From: Glycine soja
Taxonomy: Eukaryota; Streptophyta; Magnoliopsida; Fabales; Fabaceae
Reading direction: 5' to 3'
DNA length: 64,000 nucleotides
NCBI RefSeq assembly: GCF_004193775.1
Contig: NC_041009.1
Span: forward strand, 44,137,534 to 44,201,533
Every line of letters begins with the position of its first letter. Position 1 is the stretch's first letter. The notes beneath the pieces are model-generated. The model did no database searches and was not told the DNA's origin. It saw only the letters and a list, made by a program, of their open reading frames with translations. Positions 16,001 to 26,603 of this stretch are shown here, one piece after another. The translations under genes and the position numbers were made by a program.

Positions 16001-18300
16001 AGTACTATTTTCCTTCTATATTCAACCTTTGAGATCAAGTTGTGAGTGTGCCCTACGTGCAGTCTTAGAGAATAAGGAAGCAAAGTAAGTCGTCAACATG
16101 GTTGACCGATGAGCAGCTGGCTCCTCTTAACCTTGACGTACATGGTAACTAAGCCAAATGCTCATGAATATTGTCGAATCTTGAATACTTCATCCTATGC
16201 ATGCTTCTAAAGGAATACACTTTACTAATGATTTATTTCATATGTAGTCTTGTTTTTAACATGTGCTTCACATCGTGTGATTCATCTTCTTTTTTTTTAG
16301 ATCATGATATTAGTACGAAGTAATAGTTTTTCCTGTCGCAACTAAACTTCGTCAAATATTATGAAGGCACATAAAATAAATATTTCTTTTACAACACGAT
16401 TTATTTCATGCTTAAGGATCAATAAGAATTTGAACTCTACCTCTTAATTAAATAATACAAACCGTTAATTTTGTTAATTTAGTTAATGAAAGTCATTGGT
16501 TGTTCTAGTCTAAAAGCATGCACATGCAGATGATAAAGTACATTTAGGATTTCCAACAACTTTTCCCTTTCTTTGTTTGGGTGCGCACTTGTCTCTCATT
16601 TAATAGCTAAAAATTAATTATTAATTTTGATATAGAAAGAGATTGATAGGTTTTTGCCTAAGACTGAAAACATTTCGAGTCAAATTAAAATTTTAAGTTT
16701 CAAGTTTGATTTTAAAAAATAAGAAAAATATGTTTATATTTAACACTCATTTATTTAATATGCCCAAATTTAAAAATTAGGATTGACTTGTAAGGAAAGT
16801 ATGGAAATTAAACTTAACTTCTTTAACTCATTTATAATTTCATTAAATCATAAAAAATTTATAATTTCGTTATTTCTTCTTAATCATTCTTAAACTTATT
16901 TCAATGTTATTAATTATTTATTATAAAAAATAATTTTATTAAACATTTTCATATTAGAAATGGGATAAAAGTATAAAAAATATATTTGAAGATAAAATAT
17001 GAAATGATAAATTTTTTAGATAACATTATATTGCAATTTAAGTATAACAGTTATATATTTTTCTATTATATATAAACGAGTTTTTAATGTCAAGCCTAAT
17101 TATAAAGTTTGATTTTATTCATATATATAATTGACTTTAAAGACAAGCATAGAGTTATTATGGAATTGAGGTTGAATAGTCCAGCTTAAATATATTATTT
17201 ATGTTAAAGCATTTTGCATACACATAATATAGAGATCAAATTCTAATTTAATATATTTTTATGGGAAGCAAATTCTAATTTAATATATATCTAAATATTT
17301 ACCAACCATATGGAACTTCATTGGTATTAAAGCTTGGGTGTTGTCTACGACGGAATATGGTGCCATTGAGGAGGAGAGGCTGAAAACAATCCTGGAATGG
17401 CGTTGCCGTCGACGGTGGCGACAGTGATGGCATGGGGAGGGTTAGGTGTTTGGTTAAAGGGTAGGAGAGTAAATTGCATAATAATTTGAAAAAGACTAAA
17501 TGCTAAAAATGGAAACCATGTGCCAACAATTACAAGTAAACAATTTGAGCCATTGAATATTTAATTAATGAATATATATTTATCGGTTGTAAAATATTTC
17601 TCCACCTTAGACTGAGTCAAATGGTAAATGGGGTAAACAATGCGATGAAAAAAAAGAAGAAAATAAATAAAAGAATATAATACTCTCTTCAATTAATAAT
17701 TTTTGTTTTAAATTATTTTATATAAACCTAAATAAATAAATAAATAAATAAAATAACAATTATGTAAAATTAATTTTATTATTATTAATTTATTTTAGTT
17801 ATAAGTAAAAAAATAATTAATATCGTATTAAAAAATTAAAATAATAATAATTTTGAAATAATTTTTTTCTTTTTGATAAATATTAATGAGACAGAGAATA
17901 ATATAATAAAAAAAAAACAGGTTGCTGCACTGAATTTTGAGAATTTCGAAGTCAGATTTGTCTTTCTACAACTATATTACTATAAAACTGTGTCTGAAAC
18001 ACCCGTGGTTACAATTTTCTTAGTATATTTCTGATTGTAGCCCTATGGGAAACTGCCACGTGGACATTATTACGCACCATCTTACCTCATTTTCCAAATC
18101 TTTAATATTAATAATAACGAATGCTCATATCACATAATATTTGGTCTTAGTCCAATCCATCTTTGTTGCCGAGTCTATTGCATCTCATTATCTCTGACTT
18201 CAACCCTTCTCTCTCTTCACATTCATTTAACAAGTTATGGGAAGAATAATAATAATAATAAGTAGACATAGGACTCTTCTTTGATACTGATTCAACCACT
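13040..18300. other. Intergenic, AT-rich, no gene recognised
   Basis: This spacer separates the divergent SEC13 and WRKY genes. It consists of A/T-run sequence with short open frames lacking any family signature. The stretch 14100-14470 resembles the legume hairpin repeats seen elsewhere in the window (T-rich 'Lagging' strings flanking A-rich ones). A small GC-rich patch occurs at 17325-17465, and a MITE-like element sits at 17677-17905. Confidence 0.55.
17677..17905. repeat. Stowaway-like MITE (degenerate)
   Basis: The left end begins TACTCTCTTCAATTAATA. The reverse complement of the right end begins TATTCTCTGTCTCATTAATA. That is a loose terminal inverted repeat of the CTCCCTC type, around a ~180-bp AT-rich core. 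Size and ends fit a Tc1/mariner-type MITE, but divergence prevents a firm family call. Confidence 0.4.
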
Positions 18301-18405
18301 TTCTTTGTCCCCAAGAAACTTAATTTCTTGTTGTAATTCTATACCCAAACCTAGCTCATTCACACTCCTTCCATAAGTGCAAATACAAAGTAGTACTTCA
18401 TTATT

Positions 18406-21400
18406 ATGTATAAAAAATTAACTAGCAAAATGGAAGCTACCTGCAATGATATCTCTAATGTTGCAGTTACACAGTCTTCTCCAACGATGTCGTTTAATGG
18501 GAAACGACTTGTCGTGGATGAGATAGATTTCTTCGCAGAGAAGAAGAAAAAGAAAAGTGAAGTTGATGATCAAATGGTGCATCACCAAATGGAGCTTCCT
18601 AATGTAGGCAAGCTTAATTATGAATTCTAATTTCTTTCTTTCTCTGGTTTTTACTGTATTAATTAATTATTTTAATTTTCTTCTTTGTTAATTTGTAGAC
18701 TAGTTTAGATCTCCTTATTACAAATAGTACTTCAACGAGCAATAGATCAAATATGGAAGAAGAACCGTCCAAGGCAAAGGATAATACCAGAAATAAGGTA
18801 CTCTTCTTAATTTGTACCATGTATATAAGTTTTTAATTTTGTCAAACATATAGCTTTTAAGATGAAAATTATTTGAGATATAATATAAGATTATTTATGT
18901 GTATTTACTCTACCGTTTAAGTTTTTTTGGGATAATTAGTCTATGAGATAAATTTATATCAGAATAATTTTTTTCTTTCTTTTCTGGGTGCAGTTTGTAG
19001 TAGCTAGCTGAATTGCATCCCTTGTATTTACTTTACATCTTAAAGTTCAATTTTTCTGGGCTAACTAGTTTATGACAGAGATTTATATCAGAATGATACT
19101 TTTCCCCTATTCTGGATACAGTTTGTAGCTATGCTATCTGAGTTGCAGCAGATGAATGCTGAAAATCGACGCTTGAGAGAGCTGGTTCATAATCTGAATA
19201 ATAAGTACAATGCCCTGCACAAGGATCTTATGAAACTTACGCATAAACAACATGAAAATGAGGTAATTAATGCGTTTAAATTGTACTTTACGAAAACCAA
19301 AGATATACACTTACATATATATATATAGTTCATGTGTGTAAGTAAAAATACTTTTTGTTTTGAAAAATAAAGACTATAAAATTAGATCATACCACTATAT
19401 ATATATATACTATATCAAGATTAAAAGTTAGTTTTATAATTAACCGCATAAAAATATTAGTTGAATGTTTTTTTTATATTGATCATTCAAATATGATCTA
19501 ATTAATAAATTATATATAAATTCCCTCTACAGTTTCCAAATTGCTGACATTGTCGTTTTGATGTAGATTAATGGAGCCATAAAGGAGAATGATAAGAGAG
19601 ATGATATGATTATTCCAAGGTCTTTGTTGGATATTGGAATTGCTACAAAGGAAGATCCTTCACAGCAACATTATTCAGAACGAAAACTGCAAGAAAGCAA
19701 AAACATTATTGACAAGTTGGATTCTGGCAAGGATAGTGAAAAATCTATGGTAGATCAGCATGAGAGTCCAGCTGATCACAAAGCTCTTTGGGGGTGGATC
19801 TCAACTGAAGCAACAAGATTGAGTTCTTTGAGGGATGTTGATCAAGCATCAGAAACCATGTCAATGATCAAGAAAGCTCGTGTATCAGTTCGTGCAAGAA
19901 CAGATTCATCTATGGTTAGTATAAAATAAGTATTGGCTTGGTAGTAAAAGAGAAGGCTAGCTAGGAGGAAAAAGTTATGGATTTTATGTTTGTACTGACA
20001 AAAAAATTAATCATTAATAAATAATATTTGCCGATAAAAAAAGTATGAAATGAAATAAGTTACATATATAATTGAGTTCTTAAATTTTAACTTATTTCAA
20101 CAATTATAATTATAATAATGGGGAAACTTACAAAATAAACTCTAAGATGTTGTGGGAGTTACCAGATTTTCTCACCATATTACACACATGTGTACTAGAT
20201 TCTCTTCAAATAAACGAAAATCCTTACAATATAACGTAAAAATGATGAATCATTTATTTATATATACGAACTGCATATATATTCCTATCCGTACCATGTT
20301 CTTGGTAACTAAAATGTAATAAATTCTTATTGGAATAAATGCTTAATTGATTTAATTGTTTATTGAAGCTAGCTAGCATGGCATTCGCTAACAAATCTAG
20401 AGCATTTTTTTGTATGTGAAGTTGCATTCTTTGAGTTAAAAATTTCTGGTCGATATATCTTATACCTGCTACTAGATATTAATTTTCTTTTCATCAATTC
20501 ATCACAGATATCAGATGGATGTCAATGGAGAAAGTATGGACAGAAGATGGCAAAAGGAAATCCATGTCCGCGATCTTATTATCGTTGCTCAATGGGGACT
20601 GCTTGTACAGTTCGGAAGCAAGTATACACTCTCGATCTCGATCTATCAACTCTTTATGAAAATTTATTTACTTTGTTTTTGGAAAGATTAGGCTAAAATG
20701 CAAACAACCCACTCCAATCGTAGGTTACTAGCAGAAAACTACATGTGATTTAAGATTACTCAATTTGATTCCGTGAACTTACCAATCTGCACATAAGATA
20801 TTGGTTCTCGCTAATTCGATGTCCTTAAAATATTATTTAAGAAACAAAAATAAAAAATATTTATTATGGAAATCACAAAACAACTTAAAAAAATCATAAA
20901 TAACATGATTTTTTACATTCTAATAAAAAAAATTCTTTTAACCAATATTCCAAACAAACTAATTAGTATTTGCCTAATAAATTTAATTCTTCTAGCATTT
21001 GAAATACTAATAAAAAAAAACTTGAATACTCGACAAGTTTAAGGTGTTGAGTTATATAGTATTAAACACATGAGACTTGAATTTAATTAGTGTAAAGGGA
21101 CTAGTCTCCAATAACTTTGTGAACCAAGATTCATATTGCTGTTAAAATGTGTTGACTGTTTGGCAAGGGTATTAAAATATTTAAGTGGTAAACACTCAAA
21201 AGTTTGAATATTGATTTTTACATTGACTTTGTTTTATACTTGTATTGGATAATTTCTAATTTATAAAAATAGAAGATAAGATGAGTTAAAAGAAACCCTA
21301 ACTAAAATAATAGATATTACTAAGAGACAAAAAATATAATAGGAAATTCAATGGAATTAGAATATTAGGACCTAACATATCTCATTTGTCTAAGATGTAT

Positions 21401-23269
21401 TATTTTAGTTTTTTTCTATTAATTAGGTAAATTTTTTCTACCTACATATATTAGAATACTTGTTCCTAATGTCTCACGATGACAAGTCTATCTTATGTAT
21501 CTATCTTTTAATTGTCTTTGCAAAGACTCAATAGATAAAATATATAAAGTTCTAATTCTAGGTGTTTGTTTTGATGCATGACATAATGCAATCACTCTAT
21601 GTCTAACAATGATTTTATTAAAATACCTCTTCCTTTTAGTTTTATTAGAAATTATCCTTTGTCAAACGATTAATCCCTAAAATTGATGCATATAAGACCT
21701 TCCTTGTATTTCTATTAAAGATTATTCTCTGTCGAGTACCTAACCCCTAAAGATAATGTAAGGATGAATGATACGTGAAATTAAAATAAGAAAGGATAAT
21801 AGGAAAGAAAACACATGTTTGCATTGATAGATATGAAACATATAATACATCTTTTGGTTTTTTAGGCTTGTCAGGCCTAACAAAGGGTTTAGTCTCTCAT
21901 AACCATAAGGGGTCTTACACTTGAAGGGGATATAGACAACTAATGGAGGAAAAGGAATGGAGAAGGGAATAGAAAACAATGAAAGAGAAGAAGGAATTTC
22001 CTAAGGAAGAATTCTCAGGCTTTATGTGTGTATTAAAGTGTTCTCAGACTCGGTGTGTCTTTTTTCCTTGGCTTGATCCTCTTTTTATATTTGTTGGAGT
22101 GGACTTGGGTCTGCCTACTTGCACTAAGCCTGTGTTGCTCGCTTAGCACGAGTGTCTGTATTTGCGCTTAGCGCACCTCTTCTCGCTTAGCGCCCGTGCG
22201 TATTTTTTCGTTGAATGTACATTGCGCGTCTTGGGCTGGGCCTGATGCCAAAATCTTTCTTTTTCATATTTTTGTTATTTTTTGCATATTTTTTGCTTTT
22301 AATCTCTCTTTTCATATCTGCAAACCATAAATAAAAAAAAACACTCATTCTTAACAATTAAACATAAATAACTGTTAAATAATTATTTTTAAGATTATTT
22401 TCATTATATTTTCATTATAAAAACAACTCATATTTAACAGTTATCATAAGGAGAATACTCATTTAGTCTCTAACAATAGATTGTTTACGAAAGGAAATAT
22501 CTGTCACATGTAGGATAAGTTTTGAACTAATTGTGACATTATTATTTAGACATATTAGTATATTACAAATAAAATTTGAGATCCATATTAAAAAAGAAAA
22601 AAAGATTGTGAAGCCACTTGACTATTAAAGAATTTTTGACAAAGGATATATGACTTGCATCTCTACCAAGAAGTTGCATCAATATTTAACTAGTGGACTG
22701 ATGTTTCTTTAAAGGTACAAAGGAGTGCTGAGGATCAAAGTGTATTGATCACAACATATGAAGGACAGCATAATCATGTACTCTCTCCCACTGCCAGGGC
22801 AATGGCATCCACCACATCAGCAGCTGCATCAATGCTTCTTTCAGGATCAATGCTAAGCTCAGATGGCCTTATTCACCCAAACATATTGGAAAGTACTGCA
22901 GCACTTTCATGCTCACAGAACACAGCAACCCTCTCAGCTTCAGCTCCATTTCCAACTATAACTTTGGATCTCACTCAAAGTGCTACCAATAATTCCTCAC
23001 AGCTACTACAAGGAGCACCACAAGATAACCAACATAGCCTCCTTTCCCCAGTTTTGGCTCAGAAGTTTATGTCATCAGCTACAAACATTTTTGACCAGGG
23101 AACAGAAACTGCTTCATTTGTGGACACGGTAAATGCAGCAACAGCTGCTATCACTGCGGACCCGAAATTCAGTGCAGCTCTTATGGCTGCCGTAACATCT
23201 ATTATTGGAAGTTCACATTCAAACATTAATGGTACTAGTGGAGATATCCAACATGGCAATAACAATTAA
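18406..23269 (+). CDS. Group IIb WRKY transcription factor (WRKY6/31/42/47-like), 484 aa
   Basis: Six exons, all in phase 0 with GT-AG borders: 18406-18603, 18699-18797, 19122-19262, 19567-19914, 20508-20621 and 22715-23269. Seen in the protein: a basic run EKKKKKSE (about 45-52, likely NLS); the group IIb LDLL motif (residues 69-72); a leucine zipper with heptads M103-M110-L117-L124-L131-L138; the WRKY domain with WRKYGQK at 269-275; a C-X5-C-X23-H-X-H zinc site (C289, C295, H319, H321); the motif [10 protein letters not shown]; and an alanine-rich [11 protein letters not shown] block near the C-terminus, typical of IIb. The intron after VRKQ (20621/22715) is at the position conserved in group IIa/IIb genes. 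WRKY proteins bind W-box TTGAC DNA in the nucleus and act in defence, senescence and nutrient stress. The zinc-site neighbourhood reads CTVRKQVQRS rather than the usual CPVRKQVQRC. Met9 is an alternative start. Confidence 0.94.
18901..19149 (+). repeat. Tandem duplication across the intron 2 / exon 3 acceptor of the WRKY gene
   Basis: Two diverged units, 18901-19020 and 19024-19149, are offset by 123 bp. Both start GTATTTACT, share ATTTATATCAGAAT and a polypyrimidine tract, and end with a CAG/TTTGTAG acceptor followed by a CT(G)A(A/G)TTGCA(T/G)C block. The downstream unit is the functional exon 3 start, since it preserves frame. The upstream copy would enter TTT GTA GTA GCT AGC TGA. Confidence 0.85.
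21450..22440. mobile_element. Transposon-derived block in the last WRKY intron, probably LTR-type
   Basis: Intron 5 is 2.1 kb, far longer than the others. It contains a block with different composition. It has an internal degenerate ~70-bp duplication (21631-21692 versus 21700-21760), a TATA-like CTTTTTATATT stretch after a purine-rich segment, and three copies of a (G)CGCTTAGC(G) word between 22138 and 22196. The CGCTTAGCG word is, from memory, characteristic of soybean repeats. No TG...CA ends with target duplication could be fixed, so solo LTR versus other repeat is open and the borders are approximate. Confidence 0.45.
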
Positions 23270-23330
23270 GACTAAATAATTGTAATTATGAGTGTAATTT
23301 GGTTTTAGAATAAGATAATAAAATGAGTAA

Positions 23331-23540
23331 TGTCATGTCCTCTCTTCTTCTTCTTCATGTACGATTATGCTTTGCCTTATAGTCTTCTCACTTAGTCTGC
23401 TTTATGCTGCATTATATGTATAGTTTATTTGCTTAGTCTGTATGGTCTGTTGCTTCATCCGTTTTGGTTCACTCTGATTATATTGTCTTATTGTTAAGTC
23501 TGATTCATATAAGATATTCTAACATGGTATCAAGAGCTTC
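23331..23540 (+). mobile_element. Truncated Ty1-copia LTR with adjacent primer-binding site
   Basis: The sequence starting TGTCATG (23331) and ending TTCTAACA (23524) has TG...CA ends. It is followed at once by TGGTATCAAGAGCTT (23525-23539), the initiator-Met tRNA primer-binding site of copia elements. The LTR would be ~194 bp. No gag-pol or second LTR follows within the window. It begins about 60 bp after the WRKY stop codon, so it may supply part of that gene's 3' UTR or polyadenylation region (AATAAAA at about 23315). Confidence 0.6.
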
Positions 23541-25921
23541 ATTGATCTTTATATATAGAGCAAGACCGATATTGACCAGGGCAGCACCTTGAAGGTCACA
23601 TAAAACATTCTGAAGAACAGTTTCAGCCACTTCGAAGTAGAATTCAGCAGCATGAAAATCACTAACAACTTCTTGAAAGCCGCATCCAACACTATGAGGA
23701 ACAGGTTGAGAGCATAGCATTGATAGGTATATATATATTGAAGATTTACATATTTGATATATCACTATTCCAAGTCCTGGTTCGAGCTAGTGATATCATG
23801 ATACATATAGTCAATAGAAAAACTCTTAAAGTAGGCACAAACCCAACATCTTATCGTAAGACACAATTAGTAAGAATTTTACAACTAATAAAATAAAATA
23901 AATAAAAAATCAGTATATCAAGTAAAGTTAAATATGATAATCTTTCTGTTTTATTTTATAATCTTCTTCCTAATTTTTTTGCTAAATTGCATTGAAATTA
24001 TACAAAGGATTATAATTCAAATTTAGAAAATAAAATTTAAATTTCAAAATAATATATTTTGGTGGTGTAAAATTGTAGAGTATTTTATTTTAAATAATAA
24101 ATTTATTAATATAAATAAAACACGTTGATTTTAAGTAATCATAAGACTTTATTACCGTTGAATTTATAATTTTAATTTTTAGAATACAATTTTAATTAGG
24201 ATTAATAAATATTACTGTAGTGTTAATATTCAATATAATGTATTTATAAAAGAAAGACATATTCAGTTTATATAATATATCCAAAGTTTAAAATTGAAAT
24301 CAAACTATAGTTATAATTAAAAAGTTAAAAAAAATATTAGAATAATAATTATAGATAAAAAGTTAAAATTAAGAAAAAAATTTCTCGGTGTGAAGTCACA
24401 TACTATTTAAGGTGTAGCATGTTTTAGTTTTTAACTTTTTTTCATAATTTTTTATTTTTAAAAATTATTAATTATTTATAATTATAATTAGAATAAAGCC
24501 TCGCTTCACTTTTTTGAATCTATTGCTATATTTTTTTTTATCTATTTATGCATCTCATGTACTTTATAAAATCAAATTTCTATGAAAAGTATTCGACTTA
24601 GCTTAAACATCAATAAAAACATGAATATTATATATTAACAAAATAATTTTAAAGAAATTTTTATTGCAATTTATTTCCATTATAATTAATTTATTTAAAT
24701 TAGGTGTTTAATTGTTTATATAATTTAAATTATGTATTCTTTTATAATGTTGTTTGAGTGCGTGATTAAACTTGTTCATATCATAAAAAATAAAATATTA
24801 CTAATATACTTTATAAAATATTTTTGAAATATTTTTATATTGGTAAAAATTTATCATAAAGAACAAAATTTTGTAAGTTTTATTTTTTTATTTAATAAAT
24901 TTAGCTCATCATTTGTATCTTTGATTTAACAAAAAATCAGAAAGAAGATTAAAAAAAATAAAAAGAATATCAAATTTAATCTTACTTGACATCCTGATTT
25001 TTTTTTATTAGTTATGGAATTCTTATTGATTACCTAAGAATAATGTATTAGGTTTGTTTCTACCTAAAAAAATTTCCTGTGGATATTAAAGAACAATGTT
25101 TTAAAGTAGTACAATACGCCGTGTGTGTTTCGATCGTGTGCTGCATCATTTTTTTATTTTATTAAAAAATTAACTAAATCTGCAAGTTTTGATGAAAAAG
25201 TATCATTTTCAATTTGTTTAATTAAAGTTTATTTAACTAAATTTTATGTCAAAGGTTATGTTTCAAATAAAAATAAAATCACCATTAAAATAAAAATAAA
25301 ATAAAATATTAAAATAATAATAATTAATGTAAATAACAAAAGAAAAGTACTATTGAACTTGAAAATTGTCACAATTATTTGAGAAAAAAATAATATTATC
25401 ACACAAAATAAATAAAAATAGTATGAAATACTTACTCGACAGAAGCAAATCCTGCTAACAACGTGATTCTATGTCTGGTATATTTATAAATTGAAAAAAA
25501 AATAATTATTTTAAGATTTTTATTTGTCTAAAACAATGTGTAAATTATTTCTCCCTTCAAATTTAGAATTGATGGTTTCAAATTGAGTGTTTACAGTTTT
25601 ATTTCTTTTTTAAAATTTAAATTATCTTAATAAATAAAAAATCAAAATTAAATTAAAAAGATAATGAAATTTATTAAGTATTTATATTACAGTATTGTTG
25701 CTATAAAAAATTATTTGAGGTAACATTAATATTATTATGCTTTCATCTACATTTGTATCCAATGAATTAATGAAATATGAAATATAGATTTTATATTTAT
25801 AAAACACCACGTAATGAGTGTAATTAATAATTAATAATGTTTAGAATAAATTGATTATCATTAATTTTAGTAATTATCATTATTATATGATTATTTTGTA
25901 CCCAATTATTTAAAAAATGTA

Positions 25922-25964
<43 letters not shown>

Positions 25965-26420
25965 CTATACATTAACGATTATTATATTTAAGAAAACTTA
26001 AATTCATATAAATATTATATTATATTTGTACCCATTTAAATTTGATTGCTTTAAAATATGTTGTAAAAAAACAATTGAAAATAAGGACTTTTAAAATATA
26101 TAGAAAAGTTGAAAACAATTTATATAAAATGATTATCAAAGATAAAAATTAAGGGATAAAATAATATTATTACTATATAATGTATGTATATTTATCAATT
26201 TCCACATAGTATAATTTATATTTTTATATCTATTTTTTAGAATATATGTTATAAACAAAAGTTTTTAAAATCTTAATTAACTAACAAAATTATTTGATAC
26301 TTATGATGAGAGAGGAAGAAAAATATATCTATTATTAACATTTCTTCTAAATTAATATCTTAATTAATCAAAAGTAAAATGAGATAAAAATGGAAGGAAA
26401 GGAAACATCACCGCGCGCCA
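23541..26420. other. Intergenic, very AT-rich; one unassigned open patch
   Basis: At 23560-23730 the minus strand reads as an uninterrupted, amino-acid-like stretch (PHSVGCGFQEVVSDFHAAEF and LQGAALVNIGLALY). It directly abuts the copia PBS, so it could be captured or element-derived sequence; I do not recognise it. The remaining sequence to 26420 is A/T runs without coding potential. Confidence 0.5.
25926..25961. repeat. (TA)n microsatellite
   Basis: About 18 TA units inside the AT-rich spacer upstream of the CCCH pseudogene. Confidence 0.9.
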
Positions 26421-26603
26421 GTTGCTTCCTCTCTCTCATTCTCACAGCTTCATAAATTCACTCTCTGAAATTTCTTACATTCTCAAAAACGACAAGAAAA
26501 CCAAGGATCGCGATTCTCTCCAAAACGACACTCTCAAGTATTGCGTTTCATCACCGGTAAAGCTTTCTTCTCCAAAACTAAAAAAACGCCCAAAATTCTG
26601 AAA

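Noticed and set aside
23059..23265. Minus-strand frame within the last WRKY exon
   Set aside because: It is the shadow of the conserved Ala-rich C-terminal coding region.
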